Assembly: GCF_040567655.1 (NCBI RefSeq)
Contig: NZ_JBEXAC010000001.1
Coordinates: 3,410,001-3,474,000, forward strand
DNA: 64,000 nt
Reading direction: 5' to 3'
Source of the DNA: Chitinophaga sp. H8
GTDB taxonomy: Bacteria; Bacteroidota; Bacteroidia; Chitinophagales; Chitinophagaceae
Shown: positions 51,893 through 61,425 of the stretch, piece by piece
Layout of the letters: each line of letters starts with the position of its first letter
Numbering within the stretch: position 1 is the stretch's first letter
Translations under genes and position numbers: made by a program
The notes under the pieces: model-generated
What the model saw: only the letters and a program-made list of their open reading frames with translations
Database searches by the model: none
Told to the model about the DNA's origin: nothing

Positions 51893-52983
51893 GGCGCTAC
51901 AGGAAGTTTTAAGGAAACCTTTACCAGTTGGTTGCCGGTAGTGGTAATGTCAAAGTGTGCCTGCCCTTTATAAAGTAATTCCAGTCGTTTAATCGTGCCG
52001 GAAATCCCCAGTCCGTTATACAGGGTTACGGGCTTCAGCTCTCCGGTATTTTCAATATGAATATAATAATGATCCGGCGATTCCTGGGCAGTATGAATAT
52101 GTATGCTACCTCCTTCCACCCGTTGCGCCACACCATGTTTAATGGCATTCTCCACCAGTGTTTGCAGCATCATATGCGGTACCTGGTAGTCCCGCATCTT
52201 TTCGGGTACTTCGCAGGTTACTGTCAACCGCTCTTCCAGGCGTATTTTTTCGATAGACAGGTAATGCTGTACTACTTCCAGCTCTTCTCCCAGGCTTACC
52301 AGCTCCTGCTGTTCGGCCATGATAGCGCTGCGTAATACTTCTGCCAGCTCTCCTACTGCTACCTGTGCCCGCTCTGGGTTTTCAGCGATCAGGCTACGGA
52401 TACTGCTCAGCGAATTAAATAAAAAATGAGGATTCAGCTTTGCTTTGATATTCTCCAGTTCTGTTTTACGCAAGCGGTTTTCGCCTTCCAGCTCCTGCCG
52501 TTTTAAAGTCTGTCGTTTTACCGTCAGGTATATAAGCGTCCATGCCCAGATCACCAGACTCCATACGATCCATACCACCATAAAAATGATAAACATAAGT
52601 ACCCCGGGCGATAGTCCAGCTACTGACTTTTTAAATGTATCATAGGTATCCTGAAAATTACCTGTGCTGTAAATAGCAATAGCCGAATAGGTCAGTGCCT
52701 GTACCAAACCGGTAATAATTACTGCCATCCATACCCGGATCAGTCCGCGACCGGTAGACCGATAAATCAGCTGATTCCGGCGGAGGTAGCCCCGCAGCAA
52801 ATGTGTATACAGGATCCCCAGAAAGATCTCCCGGTAGGTATCCGGATCTGCAAATAAGTCCAGGTGCAGCGAAAAGCCATCATCCCGGATATTGTTGTAA
52901 GTAAGGGTGAAAAGGGTCCAGCCAATCAGCTGACATAACCAATACCGATAGTTTTTGTAAATAGACTGAAAGAATTTTTTCAT
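51889..52983 (-). CDS. LytS-type sensor histidine kinase
   Basis: 364 residues from ATG 52983 (MKKFFQSIYK). Four hydrophobic segments in the first 150 residues form a membrane sensor without a recognised domain, then a His_kinase region with HPHFLFN-type phospho-acceptor KLNPHFLFNSLSS (His about 186) and an ATPase part (MLQTLVENAIKHG N-box, NTGELKP, GLGISGT). Overlaps the response regulator by 4 nt. Signal is unknown. Confidence 0.9.
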   Translation of the reverse strand: MKKFFQSIYKNYRYWLCQLIGWTLFTLTYNNIRDDGFSLHLDLFADPDTYREIFLGILYTHLLRGYLRRNQLIYRSTGRGLIRVWMAVIITGLVQALTYSAIAIYSTGNFQDTYDTFKKSVAGLSPGVLMFIIFMVVWIVWSLVIWAWTLIYLTVKRQTLKRQELEGENRLRKTELENIKAKLNPHFLFNSLSSIRSLIAENPERAQVAVGELAEVLRSAIMAEQQELVSLGEELEVVQHYLSIEKIRLEERLTVTCEVPEKMRDYQVPHMMLQTLVENAIKHGVAQRVEGGSIHIHTAQESPDHYYIHIENTGELKPVTLYNGLGISGTIKRLELLYKGQAHFDITTTGNQLVKVSLKLPVAP

Positions 52984-53076
52984 AAGTGTTACGGGCTTTA
53001 ACATCCGTTCAAAACAAATCTAGATGGAACGGTAAGGATGCGAAAGCACATTTCAATCAATGAGCATTTTTCTGCG

Positions 53077-54111
53077 TTAATGGTTAGCTGGCTGTGCGGA
53101 GCTGTTTAAAATAGCTCCTGTTCCCGGACGATTGGCATAGATGATTTTACCATTTACAATCTCAACTCCTGTAGCAATATCTTCTGCCAGCAATAAAGGG
53201 CCATCCATATCCACATAATCCAGATAGGGCAGTAAATGCGCTACTGCAGAGGTGCCCACGGTGCTTTCATTCATACTGCCTGTCATTACCTTCATGCCAG
53301 CAGCCTTAGCTGCAGCAATCATTCGGCGCGCAGGGGTAATGCCGCCACATTTGGTGAGTTTAATGTTGATACCATGAAAATAACCAATACATTGTGCCAC
53401 ATCTGCTTCTACAATACAGCTTTCATCTGCAATTAATGGCAGTGCAGCATCCTGGTATACCTTTTTCATACCTTCCCAATCGGCGGCTGGCATAGGTTGC
53501 TCTATAAATTCTACCCCCAGTGAACGGAAAGCTGCTGCATTACGAAGGGTTTCCTCCACTCCCCAGGCACAATTGGCATCTACCCTGAAAACAGCGGAGG
53601 TATGTTCCCGTAGCGCTTTTATAATAGCAATATCTTCTCTGGTACCCAGTTTTATTTTATAGATAGGCCAGGGAAATGCTTTCAGCTTACTGACCATGTT
53701 TTCAATGGTATCAATACCAATGGTGTAATCCGTCAGGGGATTATGAGAAATATCCAGCCCCCATATTTCATATAGTTTTTTACCCTGCTTTTTAGCATAC
53801 AGATCATACGCTGCCAGGTCTAATGCACATAAGGCAAACATATTATCCTGCAGCAAAGGGTACATATCTTCCCAGAATATTTCAGGTGTGGAGAGGGTAT
53901 AACTGCTGATATAATCCCGGTGCCGGTTAATGGCCTCCATCAGCAAGGGTACCGTCATATTGTAATAGGAGTTATCAGCGGTTTCTCCCAGGCCGGTGTA
54001 GCCATCCTGTTCCAGCGCTACTACCAGCAAGGGCTGTACATCTTTTGACCGGCGGGAAATAGTAAAAGTGTGCCTGAACTTTAACTCATACGGGTGTAAC
54101 GTCAGCTTCAT
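53077..54111 (-). CDS. Dipeptide epimerase (L-Ala-D/L-Glu epimerase family)
   Basis: 344 residues, muconate-lactonizing subgroup of the enolase superfamily. Catalytic and metal residues are visible: KxK in IYKIKLG, Asp in RVDANCAWG, Glu in FIEQPMP, Asp in IADESCI and Lys in NIKLTKCGG. The late YVDMDGPLLL gives the DxD motif that binds the dipeptide amino group, which points to dipeptide epimerases, for example acting on L-Ala-D-Glu from murein. It thus could work with Mpl and PBP4 encoded in this window. Full length, monocistronic. Confidence 0.9.
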   Translation of the reverse strand: MKLTLHPYELKFRHTFTISRRSKDVQPLLVVALEQDGYTGLGETADNSYYNMTVPLLMEAINRHRDYISSYTLSTPEIFWEDMYPLLQDNMFALCALDLAAYDLYAKKQGKKLYEIWGLDISHNPLTDYTIGIDTIENMVSKLKAFPWPIYKIKLGTREDIAIIKALREHTSAVFRVDANCAWGVEETLRNAAAFRSLGVEFIEQPMPAADWEGMKKVYQDAALPLIADESCIVEADVAQCIGYFHGINIKLTKCGGITPARRMIAAAKAAGMKVMTGSMNESTVGTSAVAHLLPYLDYVDMDGPLLLAEDIATGVEIVNGKIIYANRPGTGAILNSSAQPANH

Positions 54112-54189
54112 TACAGAGGATTGTTAGAAAGTGAAGATACAGAAAAGACGGCAGGGAGGAAATGGGATACTGCTGTATAAAGGCAGGAT

Positions 54190-54234
54190 AAAAGAAAAAG
54201 GGGAAAGTACCGTTAAACGGTTCCTTTCCCCCTT
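54190..54234 (-). terminator. Intrinsic terminator of dnaK
   Basis: On the minus strand a long stem (about 14 bp, AGGGGGAAAGGAACCG with CGGTACTTTCCCCT, one bulge) is followed by a T-rich run. It lies about 50 nt after the dnaK stop. Confidence 0.85.
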
Positions 54235-54280
54235 TCAGTAGTATCTATCCGCATAGGGCAGGTGCCCTTGCGCTTGTTTG

Positions 54281-56200
54281 TTATTTTACTTCTTCAAATT
54301 CAGCGTCCGTAACACCATCGTTAGCGGAAGCACCGGCATTACCCTGCGCTTGCTGTGCTCCACCGTCTGCACCGGCACCTGGGTTGGCACCTGCTTCCTG
54401 TGAAGCTTTGTATAATTCTTCAGAAGCGGCAGTCCAGGCAGCATTCAGTTCAGTTACTGCTGCATCTATCTGGGCGATATCTCCACCTTTCTGAGCTTCT
54501 TTCAGCTTACTGAGGGCAGCTTCAATAGGCGCTTTTTTATCAGCAGAGATTTTATCTCCGTATTCTTTGATTTGTTTTTCGGTCTGGAAGATTAAGCTAT
54601 CTGCCTGATTCAGTTTTTCAACCTTCTCACGGGCTTCCTTATCGGTTGCTTCGTTGGCCTTTGCTTCCGCCTTCATTTTTTCTATTTCGTCCTTGCTCAA
54701 ACCGCTACCCGCTTCAATACGGATATTCTGGGTTTTGCCGGTACCTTTATCCTTCGCAGTAACGTGCAGGATACCGTTGGCATCAATATCGAAAATTACT
54801 TCGATTTGTGGTACACCACGCGGAGCCGGAGGAATATCGCCTAAGATAAAGCGGCCCAGGGTCCTGTTTTGTGATGCCATTGGCCTTTCCCCCTGCAGTA
54901 CATGTATTTCTACACTTGGCTGGTTATCAGCAGCTGTAGAGAACACTTCAGACTTTTTGGAAGGAACGGTGGTATTAGATTCTATCAGCTTGGTCATTAC
55001 ACCACCCATGGTTTCAATACCCAGGGATAAAGGCGTTACGTCCAGCAGCAATACATCTTTTACTTCACCGGTCAATACACCACCCTGGATAGCAGCACCC
55101 AATGCTACTACTTCATCCGGATTTACCCCCTTGTTTGGTTTTTTACCGAAGAATTTTTCTACTACTTCCTGAATTTTAGGGATACGGATAGAACCACCTA
55201 CCAGGATCACTTCGTCAATATCAGCAGTAGTCAGCCCTGCATCTTTCAGTGCTTTACGGCAAGGCTCCAGTGTTCTTTCCACCAGGCTGTCGCTCAGCTG
55301 CTCAAATTTAGCACGGGTTAATTTTTTCACCAGGTGTTTAGGTACACCATCCACTGCAGTGATATAAGGCAGGTTGATTTCTGTTTCCATAGAAGAAGAC
55401 AGCTCTACTTTTGCCTTTTCAGCAGCTTCTTTCAAACGCTGCCATGACATAGGATCTTTATGCAGATCAACCGCTTCATCTTTCTTAAACTCATCTGCCA
55501 GCCAGTCCATGATCACTTTATCAAAGTCATCGCCACCCAGGTGGGTATCACCATTGGTAGATTTTACTTCAAATACACCATCACCCAGTTCGAGGATCGA
55601 GATATCAAAAGTACCACCACCCAGGTCAAATACAGCTATTTTGCTGTCATGGTGTTTTTTGTCCAGGCCATACGCCAGCGCTGCGGCAGTAGGCTCGTTA
55701 ATAATACGGCGTACGTTCAGGCCTGCAATTTCGCCGGCTTCCTTGGTAGCCTGACGCTGTGCGTCATTAAAATAAGCAGGTACCGTAATAACTGCTTCTG
55801 TTACTTCCTGGCCCAGATAGTCTTCCGCAGTTTTCTTCATTTTCTGAAGGATCATTGCAGAGATCTCCTGAGGCGTATATAACCTGCCATCGATATCGAT
55901 ACGAGTGGTGTTATTATCACCTTTAGCTACTTTGTAGCTCCAGTGATGGATTTCATTGGATACTTCGTCAAAATGACGGCCCATGAAACGCTTCACTGAC
56001 ATAATAGTGTTTACAGGATTCGTGATTGCCTGGCGTTTAGCCGGGTCGCCCACTTTCCTTTCACCATTTTTCAAGAATGCTACTACCGATGGGGTGGTTC
56101 TCCTGCCCTCATCATTTGCAATCACTACCGGTTCATTTCCCTCCATTACGGCAACGCAGGAGTTGGTAGTTCCTAAGTCAATACCTATTATTTTTCCCAT
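54281..56200 (-). CDS. dnaK: Molecular chaperone DnaK (Hsp70)
   Basis: 639 residues, full length. [17 protein letters not shown] starts the ATPase domain; [18 protein letters not shown] and [14 protein letters not shown] are family signatures; the substrate-binding domain follows (about 390-510). The Gly/Ala-rich tail ends in [11 protein letters not shown], the conserved C-terminus that binds partners. No grpE or dnaJ gene is adjacent and no CIRCE element was seen upstream. The 320-nt divergent region should carry its promoter. Confidence 0.98.
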   Translation of the reverse strand: MGKIIGIDLGTTNSCVAVMEGNEPVVIANDEGRRTTPSVVAFLKNGERKVGDPAKRQAITNPVNTIMSVKRFMGRHFDEVSNEIHHWSYKVAKGDNNTTRIDIDGRLYTPQEISAMILQKMKKTAEDYLGQEVTEAVITVPAYFNDAQRQATKEAGEIAGLNVRRIINEPTAAALAYGLDKKHHDSKIAVFDLGGGTFDISILELGDGVFEVKSTNGDTHLGGDDFDKVIMDWLADEFKKDEAVDLHKDPMSWQRLKEAAEKAKVELSSSMETEINLPYITAVDGVPKHLVKKLTRAKFEQLSDSLVERTLEPCRKALKDAGLTTADIDEVILVGGSIRIPKIQEVVEKFFGKKPNKGVNPDEVVALGAAIQGGVLTGEVKDVLLLDVTPLSLGIETMGGVMTKLIESNTTVPSKKSEVFSTAADNQPSVEIHVLQGERPMASQNRTLGRFILGDIPPAPRGVPQIEVIFDIDANGILHVTAKDKGTGKTQNIRIEAGSGLSKDEIEKMKAEAKANEATDKEAREKVEKLNQADSLIFQTEKQIKEYGDKISADKKAPIEAALSKLKEAQKGGDIAQIDAAVTELNAAWTAASEELYKASQEAGANPGAGADGGAQQAQGNAGASANDGVTDAEFEEVK

Positions 56201-56520
56201 AATATTAATATTCCCTTTTATTAGTTAGTTGTAAGTTTTTTATTAATGTGTTTGTCTTAGGATTGTCAATGATTATGCCAAGCAAAAAAATATGAAAATA
56301 TGTCAGTCCTATATGATACAAACGGCTTATATTTGAAAAATAGTCGCTTACCTGACATAGTGCTATTTGTCCTGACCCTTTCTTTTTCAAGCACTTTTAT
56401 AACCTCTGCAAGCTTTATAGATTAAAAGATTACGTACACTGGCTATTTATCCCCGGCCTCATTAATGGAACTTATCATATTAATTGTCAAGCAAAATTGT
56501 GTAACCTAACGTTTAATCTC
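56201..56520. other. Divergent region between dnaK and an OmpA-family gene
   Basis: 320 nt, AT-rich. On the minus strand TTTG (56319-56322) with an 18-nt spacer and TATTTTCA (56293-56300) is a weak candidate promoter for dnaK. No CIRCE inverted repeat was found. The plus side leading to the OmpA gene has no exact TAnnTTTG box. No further gene recognised. Confidence 0.4.
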
Positions 56521-57867
56521 ATGAACAAAAGCAATCTTCGCCACGTATTGTGCGCCCTGCTCATTACCGTCCCTTTTATCAGTAACGCCCAGGATCAACC
56601 CGTTTCTACCCCAGGTATTTTTAATGGCAGCACTGGCTACAAAACGTGGTCTATCGGCATCAATGGGGGCGCCCTGGCCCCGGTGGCCCCTACGGGTGGC
56701 AGCAATGACTTTACAAAATGGAAAGCCGATTTTGGCTACGGTGCCTATGTAAAGTGGCAGATGCTCCATGCCCTGGCATTACGCGCTGATTATATCGGCG
56801 GAAAGCTCCAGGCAGACAATTCAAAGAAACTGGGTGATGGGTCCTCCCTCGTCAGCCCCTACACCTCCTACGAAACCAAATTAAAATGGTCTGCCAGCCT
56901 GAGTGCAGTAGTGAATGTGGCAACCATCAACTGGCTATACAAACAAAATTTTGTGCAGATCTACCTGTCCGCAGGGGGTGGGATAGCAGGCTACAGCCCC
57001 ACCCTTACCCTGGCCGGTGGCGGTACCCAGGACTATAAGGCCGGCGGTGGTACCATACAGGAACTGATCATCCCGGTAGGTGCAGGACTTAAATTCAAAC
57101 TGTCTGAAATGATCAACCTCGACCTGGGATATACCATGCATTTTACCGATGGGGATAACCTGGATGGCTATCCTACCGGTCCTAATAAAGACAAGTACTC
57201 TTACGCCTACGCCGGACTGGAATTCAGCCTCGGTAAAAAAGGAAGCCCGCAACTGGCATGGAGCAATCCGGCCAAAGTAATGTATGACGACCTGGTAGCA
57301 CAAAAGGCCCAGCTGGCTGCTGAACTGGAAGCCCAGAAGTCTAACAATGCCAGGTTGACGGCCGATGTAGACAAACTGACCAAAGATACTGATGGGGATG
57401 GGGTATCTGACTTCTTTGATAAATGCCCCAACACACCTACCGGTGTTAAAGTAGATGGTGCCGGTTGCCCGCTGCCGGTAGATACCGTAAAACCAATCAC
57501 TAAAGTGATCATTACAGAAGAAGATAACCGCATTGTAAGGGAAGCTATCCAGAACCTGGAGTTTGAAACCGGTAAATCCAGTATCAAACCTCATTCTTAC
57601 GCAGCACTGGACCGGGTGGCAGAAATGCTGAAAACCAAAGGCTTCAGCCTCAAACTGGCAGGCCATACAGATAATGTAGGCCAGCCTGCCAAAAATATGA
57701 TCTTATCTAAAGACCGGGCCGAATCTGTAAAACAATACCTGGTAAGTAAAGGGGCAAACCCGTCCAAGATTGAAGCGGTAGGCTACGGACAAACACAACC
57801 TATTGCCAGCAACAAAACAGCTGCGGGTAAACAAAAGAACAGACGTGTAGAATTTACGATCTATTAA
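56521..57867 (+). CDS. OmpA-family outer-membrane protein with a TSP3-like calcium motif
   Basis: 448 residues from ATG 56521 (MNKSNLRHVL), with a signal peptide ending near SNAQD. An eight-stranded-type barrel (about 35-245) is followed by a coiled segment (YDDLVAQKAQLAAELEAQK), a thrombospondin type 3-like calcium motif (DTDGDGVSDFFDKCPNTP) and a C-terminal OmpA domain (NLEFETGKSSIKPHSY, AGHTDNVGQPAKN, RRVEFTIY) that binds peptidoglycan. A structural envelope protein. Monocistronic, ending with a strong terminator. Confidence 0.94.
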   Translation: MNKSNLRHVLCALLITVPFISNAQDQPVSTPGIFNGSTGYKTWSIGINGGALAPVAPTGGSNDFTKWKADFGYGAYVKWQMLHALALRADYIGGKLQADNSKKLGDGSSLVSPYTSYETKLKWSASLSAVVNVATINWLYKQNFVQIYLSAGGGIAGYSPTLTLAGGGTQDYKAGGGTIQELIIPVGAGLKFKLSEMINLDLGYTMHFTDGDNLDGYPTGPNKDKYSYAYAGLEFSLGKKGSPQLAWSNPAKVMYDDLVAQKAQLAAELEAQKSNNARLTADVDKLTKDTDGDGVSDFFDKCPNTPTGVKVDGAGCPLPVDTVKPITKVIITEEDNRIVREAIQNLEFETGKSSIKPHSYAALDRVAEMLKTKGFSLKLAGHTDNVGQPAKNMILSKDRAESVKQYLVSKGANPSKIEAVGYGQTQPIASNKTAAGKQKNRRVEFTIY

Positions 57868-57901
57868 TTGCCATAATTACCATATCCTATAAATACTCGG
57901 A

Positions 57902-57935
57902 GGAGGCTGTTCCTGACAGGAACAGCCTCTTTTTC
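57902..57935 (+). terminator. Intrinsic terminator after the OmpA-family gene
   Basis: Perfect 12-bp stem GAGGCTGTTCCT (57903-57914) with AGGAACAGCCTC (57918-57929), 3-nt loop, then TTTTT. Confidence 0.93.
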
Positions 57936-58015
57936 AATACCCTGTTTCATCCTCCATAAAGTAGCACCTACTTTTTATTACCTTTGCCCCAACTTGCATT
58001 AATTATTTTTTCGAC

Positions 58016-59941
58016 ATGAGTGTTGTACAATCCATCAGATCTGCTGCCGTTGCAGCCATTAAGGCGCTTTACGATCAGTCCCTGCCCGAACAGGATATTG
58101 CTATAAATACCACCAAACCCGAATTTGAAGGGGAATATACCATCGTCGTGTTTACCTTTACCCGATTCAGCCGGCAAAAACCGGAAGAAACCGGTCAGCA
58201 TATAGGTAACTATCTGGTACAACACTTCCCTGAACTGATTGCCGGCTTCAATGTGGTAAAAGGTTTTTTAAACCTCCGCATTACCGATCAGTTCTGGATC
58301 CGGTTTGTACGCAACAACTTCAGCAATAAAAATATTGGCATCCAGCCTGCCAATGGTAAAAAGGTGATGGTGGAATACTCCTCTCCCAATACCAACAAAC
58401 CGATTCACCTTGGACACCTGCGGAATAATTTCCTGGGCTACTCCATTGCCGAAATACTGAAAGCTAACGGCTATGAAGTAATCAAGGCCAACCTCGTCAA
58501 TGACCGGGGTATTCATATCTGCAAATCCATGCTGGCCTGGCAGCTATTCGCGCATGGCGATACGCCGGAATCCACCGGGATTAAAGGCGATCACCTCGTG
58601 GGCGACTACTACGTGAAGTTTGAAACCGTGCTGAAAGAGCAGGCCGAACCTATCATTGAGCGGGTACTGGACAACGATTTCCGCGATTTTGAAGGAGAAA
58701 ATCTCCGGAAAGTAGAAAAGCTGGCCACCCTCCTGCATCAACCGGAAGTAAAAAATGACGCTGAAAAAAGTGGCAAAATACATGCGGAGATCAAGGAACT
58801 GGCCCGTAATCAGACAGAAATCATGCAGCAGGCCAAAATCATGCTGGAACAATGGGAAGCCGGCAACCCCGAAGTAAGGGCGCTGTGGAGTACCATGAAC
58901 GGCTGGGTGTACGACGGTTTTGAAGTAACCTACAAACGCCTGGGAATAGATTTTGACCAGATGTATTACGAAAGCCAGACTTACCTCCTGGGCAAACAAC
59001 TGGTTACCGAAGGACTGGAAAAAGGTATCCTCTTTAAAAAGGAGGATAATTCTGTGTGGATAGATCTGACAGCAGACGGACTGGATGAAAAATTACTACT
59101 CCGCGGCAACGGTACCTCTGTATACATGACGCAAGACATGGGTACTGCTAAGCTGAAGTATGATGATTACCACATGGATCAAAGCATTTACGTAGTGGCC
59201 GACGAACAAAACTACCACTTCCGTGTGCTGAAACTGATCATGGAAAAATTAGGAGAACCTTCCGCTGCAGGGCTGTACCATCTTTCTTATGGCATGGTGG
59301 AATTGCCCCATGGCCGCATGAAAAGCCGGGAAGGTACCGTAGTAGATGCGGATGATATTATTACTGAAATGGTAGATACCGCTGCCCGGCATACACAGGC
59401 ATCCGGCAAGCTGCAAAACTTTACGGAAGCAGAGCGCCAGCCCCTGTACAACACCATTGGCCTGGGTGCCATGAAGTTCTTCCTCCTGCGGGTGGATCCT
59501 AAAAAGAAAATGGTATTCAACCCGGAAGAGTCTATTGATCTTCATGGATTTACCGCGCCATTCATACAATATGTACACGCGCGTATCAAATCTATTTTAA
59601 GGGAAACGAACTATACAGAAAGCCTGGAGGCATACGAATACAATGGCGGCCTGCTGCCCCTGGAAAGAGAATTGCTGATCTTAAACGAACAGTTTGATAC
59701 AGCTATCGCAGAAGCGCATAAGGAAATGAGTCCTGCTGTTATTGCCAATTACGCTTTTGCACTGGCGCAAAAATTCAATTCTTTTTATGCAGAGAAAGTA
59801 GCCGGTAAGTACATCTACTCCATCCGTGACGCTGAATCTGAAGAAAAGAAAAAATTACGCCTGCAGATTGTAACGCTTACCGCAAATACCATTGCGCAAA
59901 GTATGCGCCTCCTGGGTATTCAGGTACCGGAAAGAATGTAA
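58016..59941 (+). CDS. argS: Arginyl-tRNA synthetase
   Basis: 641 residues, class I aminoacyl-tRNA synthetase for arginine. N-terminal Arg-tRNA-specific domain (1-120), HIGH motif in SPNTNKPIHLGHLRNN, a Lys/Arg signature RMKSREGT in place of KMSKS, and the C-terminal anticodon-binding domain (YVHARIKSIL onward, ending SMRLLGIQVPERM). Full length. Its 3' side is followed directly by copy C of the dispersed repeat and, beyond it, a convergent TPR gene. Confidence 0.97.
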   Translation: MSVVQSIRSAAVAAIKALYDQSLPEQDIAINTTKPEFEGEYTIVVFTFTRFSRQKPEETGQHIGNYLVQHFPELIAGFNVVKGFLNLRITDQFWIRFVRNNFSNKNIGIQPANGKKVMVEYSSPNTNKPIHLGHLRNNFLGYSIAEILKANGYEVIKANLVNDRGIHICKSMLAWQLFAHGDTPESTGIKGDHLVGDYYVKFETVLKEQAEPIIERVLDNDFRDFEGENLRKVEKLATLLHQPEVKNDAEKSGKIHAEIKELARNQTEIMQQAKIMLEQWEAGNPEVRALWSTMNGWVYDGFEVTYKRLGIDFDQMYYESQTYLLGKQLVTEGLEKGILFKKEDNSVWIDLTADGLDEKLLLRGNGTSVYMTQDMGTAKLKYDDYHMDQSIYVVADEQNYHFRVLKLIMEKLGEPSAAGLYHLSYGMVELPHGRMKSREGTVVDADDIITEMVDTAARHTQASGKLQNFTEAERQPLYNTIGLGAMKFFLLRVDPKKKMVFNPEESIDLHGFTAPFIQYVHARIKSILRETNYTESLEAYEYNGGLLPLERELLILNEQFDTAIAEAHKEMSPAVIANYAFALAQKFNSFYAEKVAGKYIYSIRDAESEEKKKLRLQIVTLTANTIAQSMRLLGIQVPERM

Positions 59942-59947
59942 GAAACA

Positions 59948-60115
59948 GCTGTTAGCTTTTAGCAGTTAGCCGTTAGCAAAAGGATCAATTTCCTCCAGCT
60001 AACGGCTACTTTTTTAAGCGAATAATCTTATTATTTATTCCCTCGCAGTTAATCAATAATTAAAAGGGCTGTTCCTCCGATGCTAAAAGCTAATAGCTAA
60101 GGTCTAATAGCTATT
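59948..60115. repeat. Dispersed inverted repeat, copy C
   Basis: TTAGC units occupy 59948-59978 and GCTAA units 59997-60008 and 60081-60115, with a T-rich stretch and unrelated sequence between. The left arm begins 7 nt after the argS stop; the right arm contains the TAG stop codon of the TPR gene on the minus strand (60104-60106). Same arm family as copies A and B. Confidence 0.75.
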
Positions 60116-60808
60116 TGCCGTTGCTTTATCACAAAGCGCATATCCCTTTTCCCGTTCTCCTATCTCTATATACGATTTACCGAGCATAAACCAGGCAAAG
60201 GCATTTTGTGGTTCCAGCTGTACTACTTTATTCCATTGCTCAATTGCAGCTGCATATTTGCCCTGGCGAAAATAAGCGTGTGCCAGGCTATGTGTGATCT
60301 GGGTATCTGCAGGATGTAATGCTTGTGCCGCTTGCAGATGTTTAATTCCTCTGGCAATTTGTTGTAGCTGTAAACAGGTAACACCTATATTAAAATGAAA
60401 AGTAGCATCCGTAGCAATCCCCTGACTACCAGCCTTTTCAAAAGCCCGCAGGGCGGCCCCAAAATCCTGTGTATTAAAACAGATCATTCCCAGTTCATAC
60501 CAGGCTGTTGCCTGCAGACTATCGATTTTCAGATCTGCCTGATAATAGTATATACTTTCCTGATAGTTTTCCAACTGTGCATGTATTCTGGCCGCTTCCA
60601 GATAAGCACCCGCAAAACCACTATTACGTTTGATGGCTCCTATAAAGCATTCCAAAGCCCCTTCCAGATTGCCACTTTTTTTAAGTGCCAACCCCTCTTT
60701 ATATAATGCTTTTGCTTTATCATTTAGCGGAGTGATAACTGCGGCCATAGTGGATTGCATGACAATACCACTACTCAAAAACAGACATAGGATAAGGCGA
60801 TAGGTCAT
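60104..60808 (-). CDS. Secreted TPR protein
   Basis: 234 residues from ATG 60808 (MTYRLILCLFLSSG), chosen because the signal peptide then starts at the N-terminus. The mature part is four or more TPR units (ALYKEGLALKKSGNLEGALECF, AWYELGMICFNTQDFGAALRAF, HAYFRQGKYAAAIEQWNKV). The extreme C-terminus (NSY) and stop codon are encoded in the dispersed repeat. It should be a periplasmic protein-interaction module. Partner unknown. Confidence 0.85.
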   Translation of the reverse strand: MTYRLILCLFLSSGIVMQSTMAAVITPLNDKAKALYKEGLALKKSGNLEGALECFIGAIKRNSGFAGAYLEAARIHAQLENYQESIYYYQADLKIDSLQATAWYELGMICFNTQDFGAALRAFEKAGSQGIATDATFHFNIGVTCLQLQQIARGIKHLQAAQALHPADTQITHSLAHAYFRQGKYAAAIEQWNKVVQLEPQNAFAWFMLGKSYIEIGEREKGYALCDKATANSY

Positions 60809-60925
60809 ATGGTTCCTGGCTTTCACCGACAAATATAAATAAAATTTAATTTATCTACCATTAAATTTACCCACATTCCCCTGCTTTATAGGGGATTCCT
60901 GTATAAGTATATGCATTCCAGGGCA

Positions 60926-61411
60926 CTAGCCCATATCGTTGCTGGAAAAAGATAAAGGAAGCAGATGGCTGGCAGTTTGCAATACAAACACTTTGCCCTG
61001 AAGCCCTCCCAGTACCAGGCGGATAGGGCGATGCAGGCGCTGTTCATACTCTGCAAGTGTTTGACGGCAGATACCACAGGGTGAAATAGGTTTATTACTC
61101 TCTCCTTCCAGATTATGGTAGCTGATAGCAATAGTATCTATTGCTACTTCAGGATATAAAGAGGAGGCGGTAGACAATGCTACCCGTTCTGCACAAATGC
61201 CTACCGGAAAAGAGGCGTTTTCCTGATTGGTACCGGTAATAGTCTCCCCATTTACCAACCTTGCGGCAGCTCCCACCCGGAAATGAGAATACGGCGCATA
61301 GGCATGTTGCGTCACGTCCCTGGCTATTTGCAGCAAGGCTGCATCAGCGGCAGACAGGCTTGTCTGGTCGTCATACACGTCATATTCAAATTGTTGCTGG
61401 TATTTTTTCAT
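60926..61411 (-). CDS. cdd: Cytidine deaminase
   Basis: 161 residues. Cytidine deaminase converts cytidine and deoxycytidine to uridines in pyrimidine salvage. APYSHFRVGAAARL is the family start; the zinc and proton-shuttle residues are in GICAERVAL (Cys73, Glu75) and PCGICRQ (Cys112, Cys115). Full length. It follows the metallo-hydrolase gene by 14 nt and is the last gene of a three-gene run with the antiporter. Confidence 0.95.
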   Translation of the reverse strand: MKKYQQQFEYDVYDDQTSLSAADAALLQIARDVTQHAYAPYSHFRVGAAARLVNGETITGTNQENASFPVGICAERVALSTASSLYPEVAIDTIAISYHNLEGESNKPISPCGICRQTLAEYEQRLHRPIRLVLGGLQGKVFVLQTASHLLPLSFSSNDMG

Positions 61412-61425
61412 ACGCTAATTTAACG

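Noticed and set aside
56201..56520. CIRCE element upstream of dnaK
   Set aside because: Searched by eye for TTAGCACTC-N9-GAGTGCTAA; only isolated partial half-sites are present.
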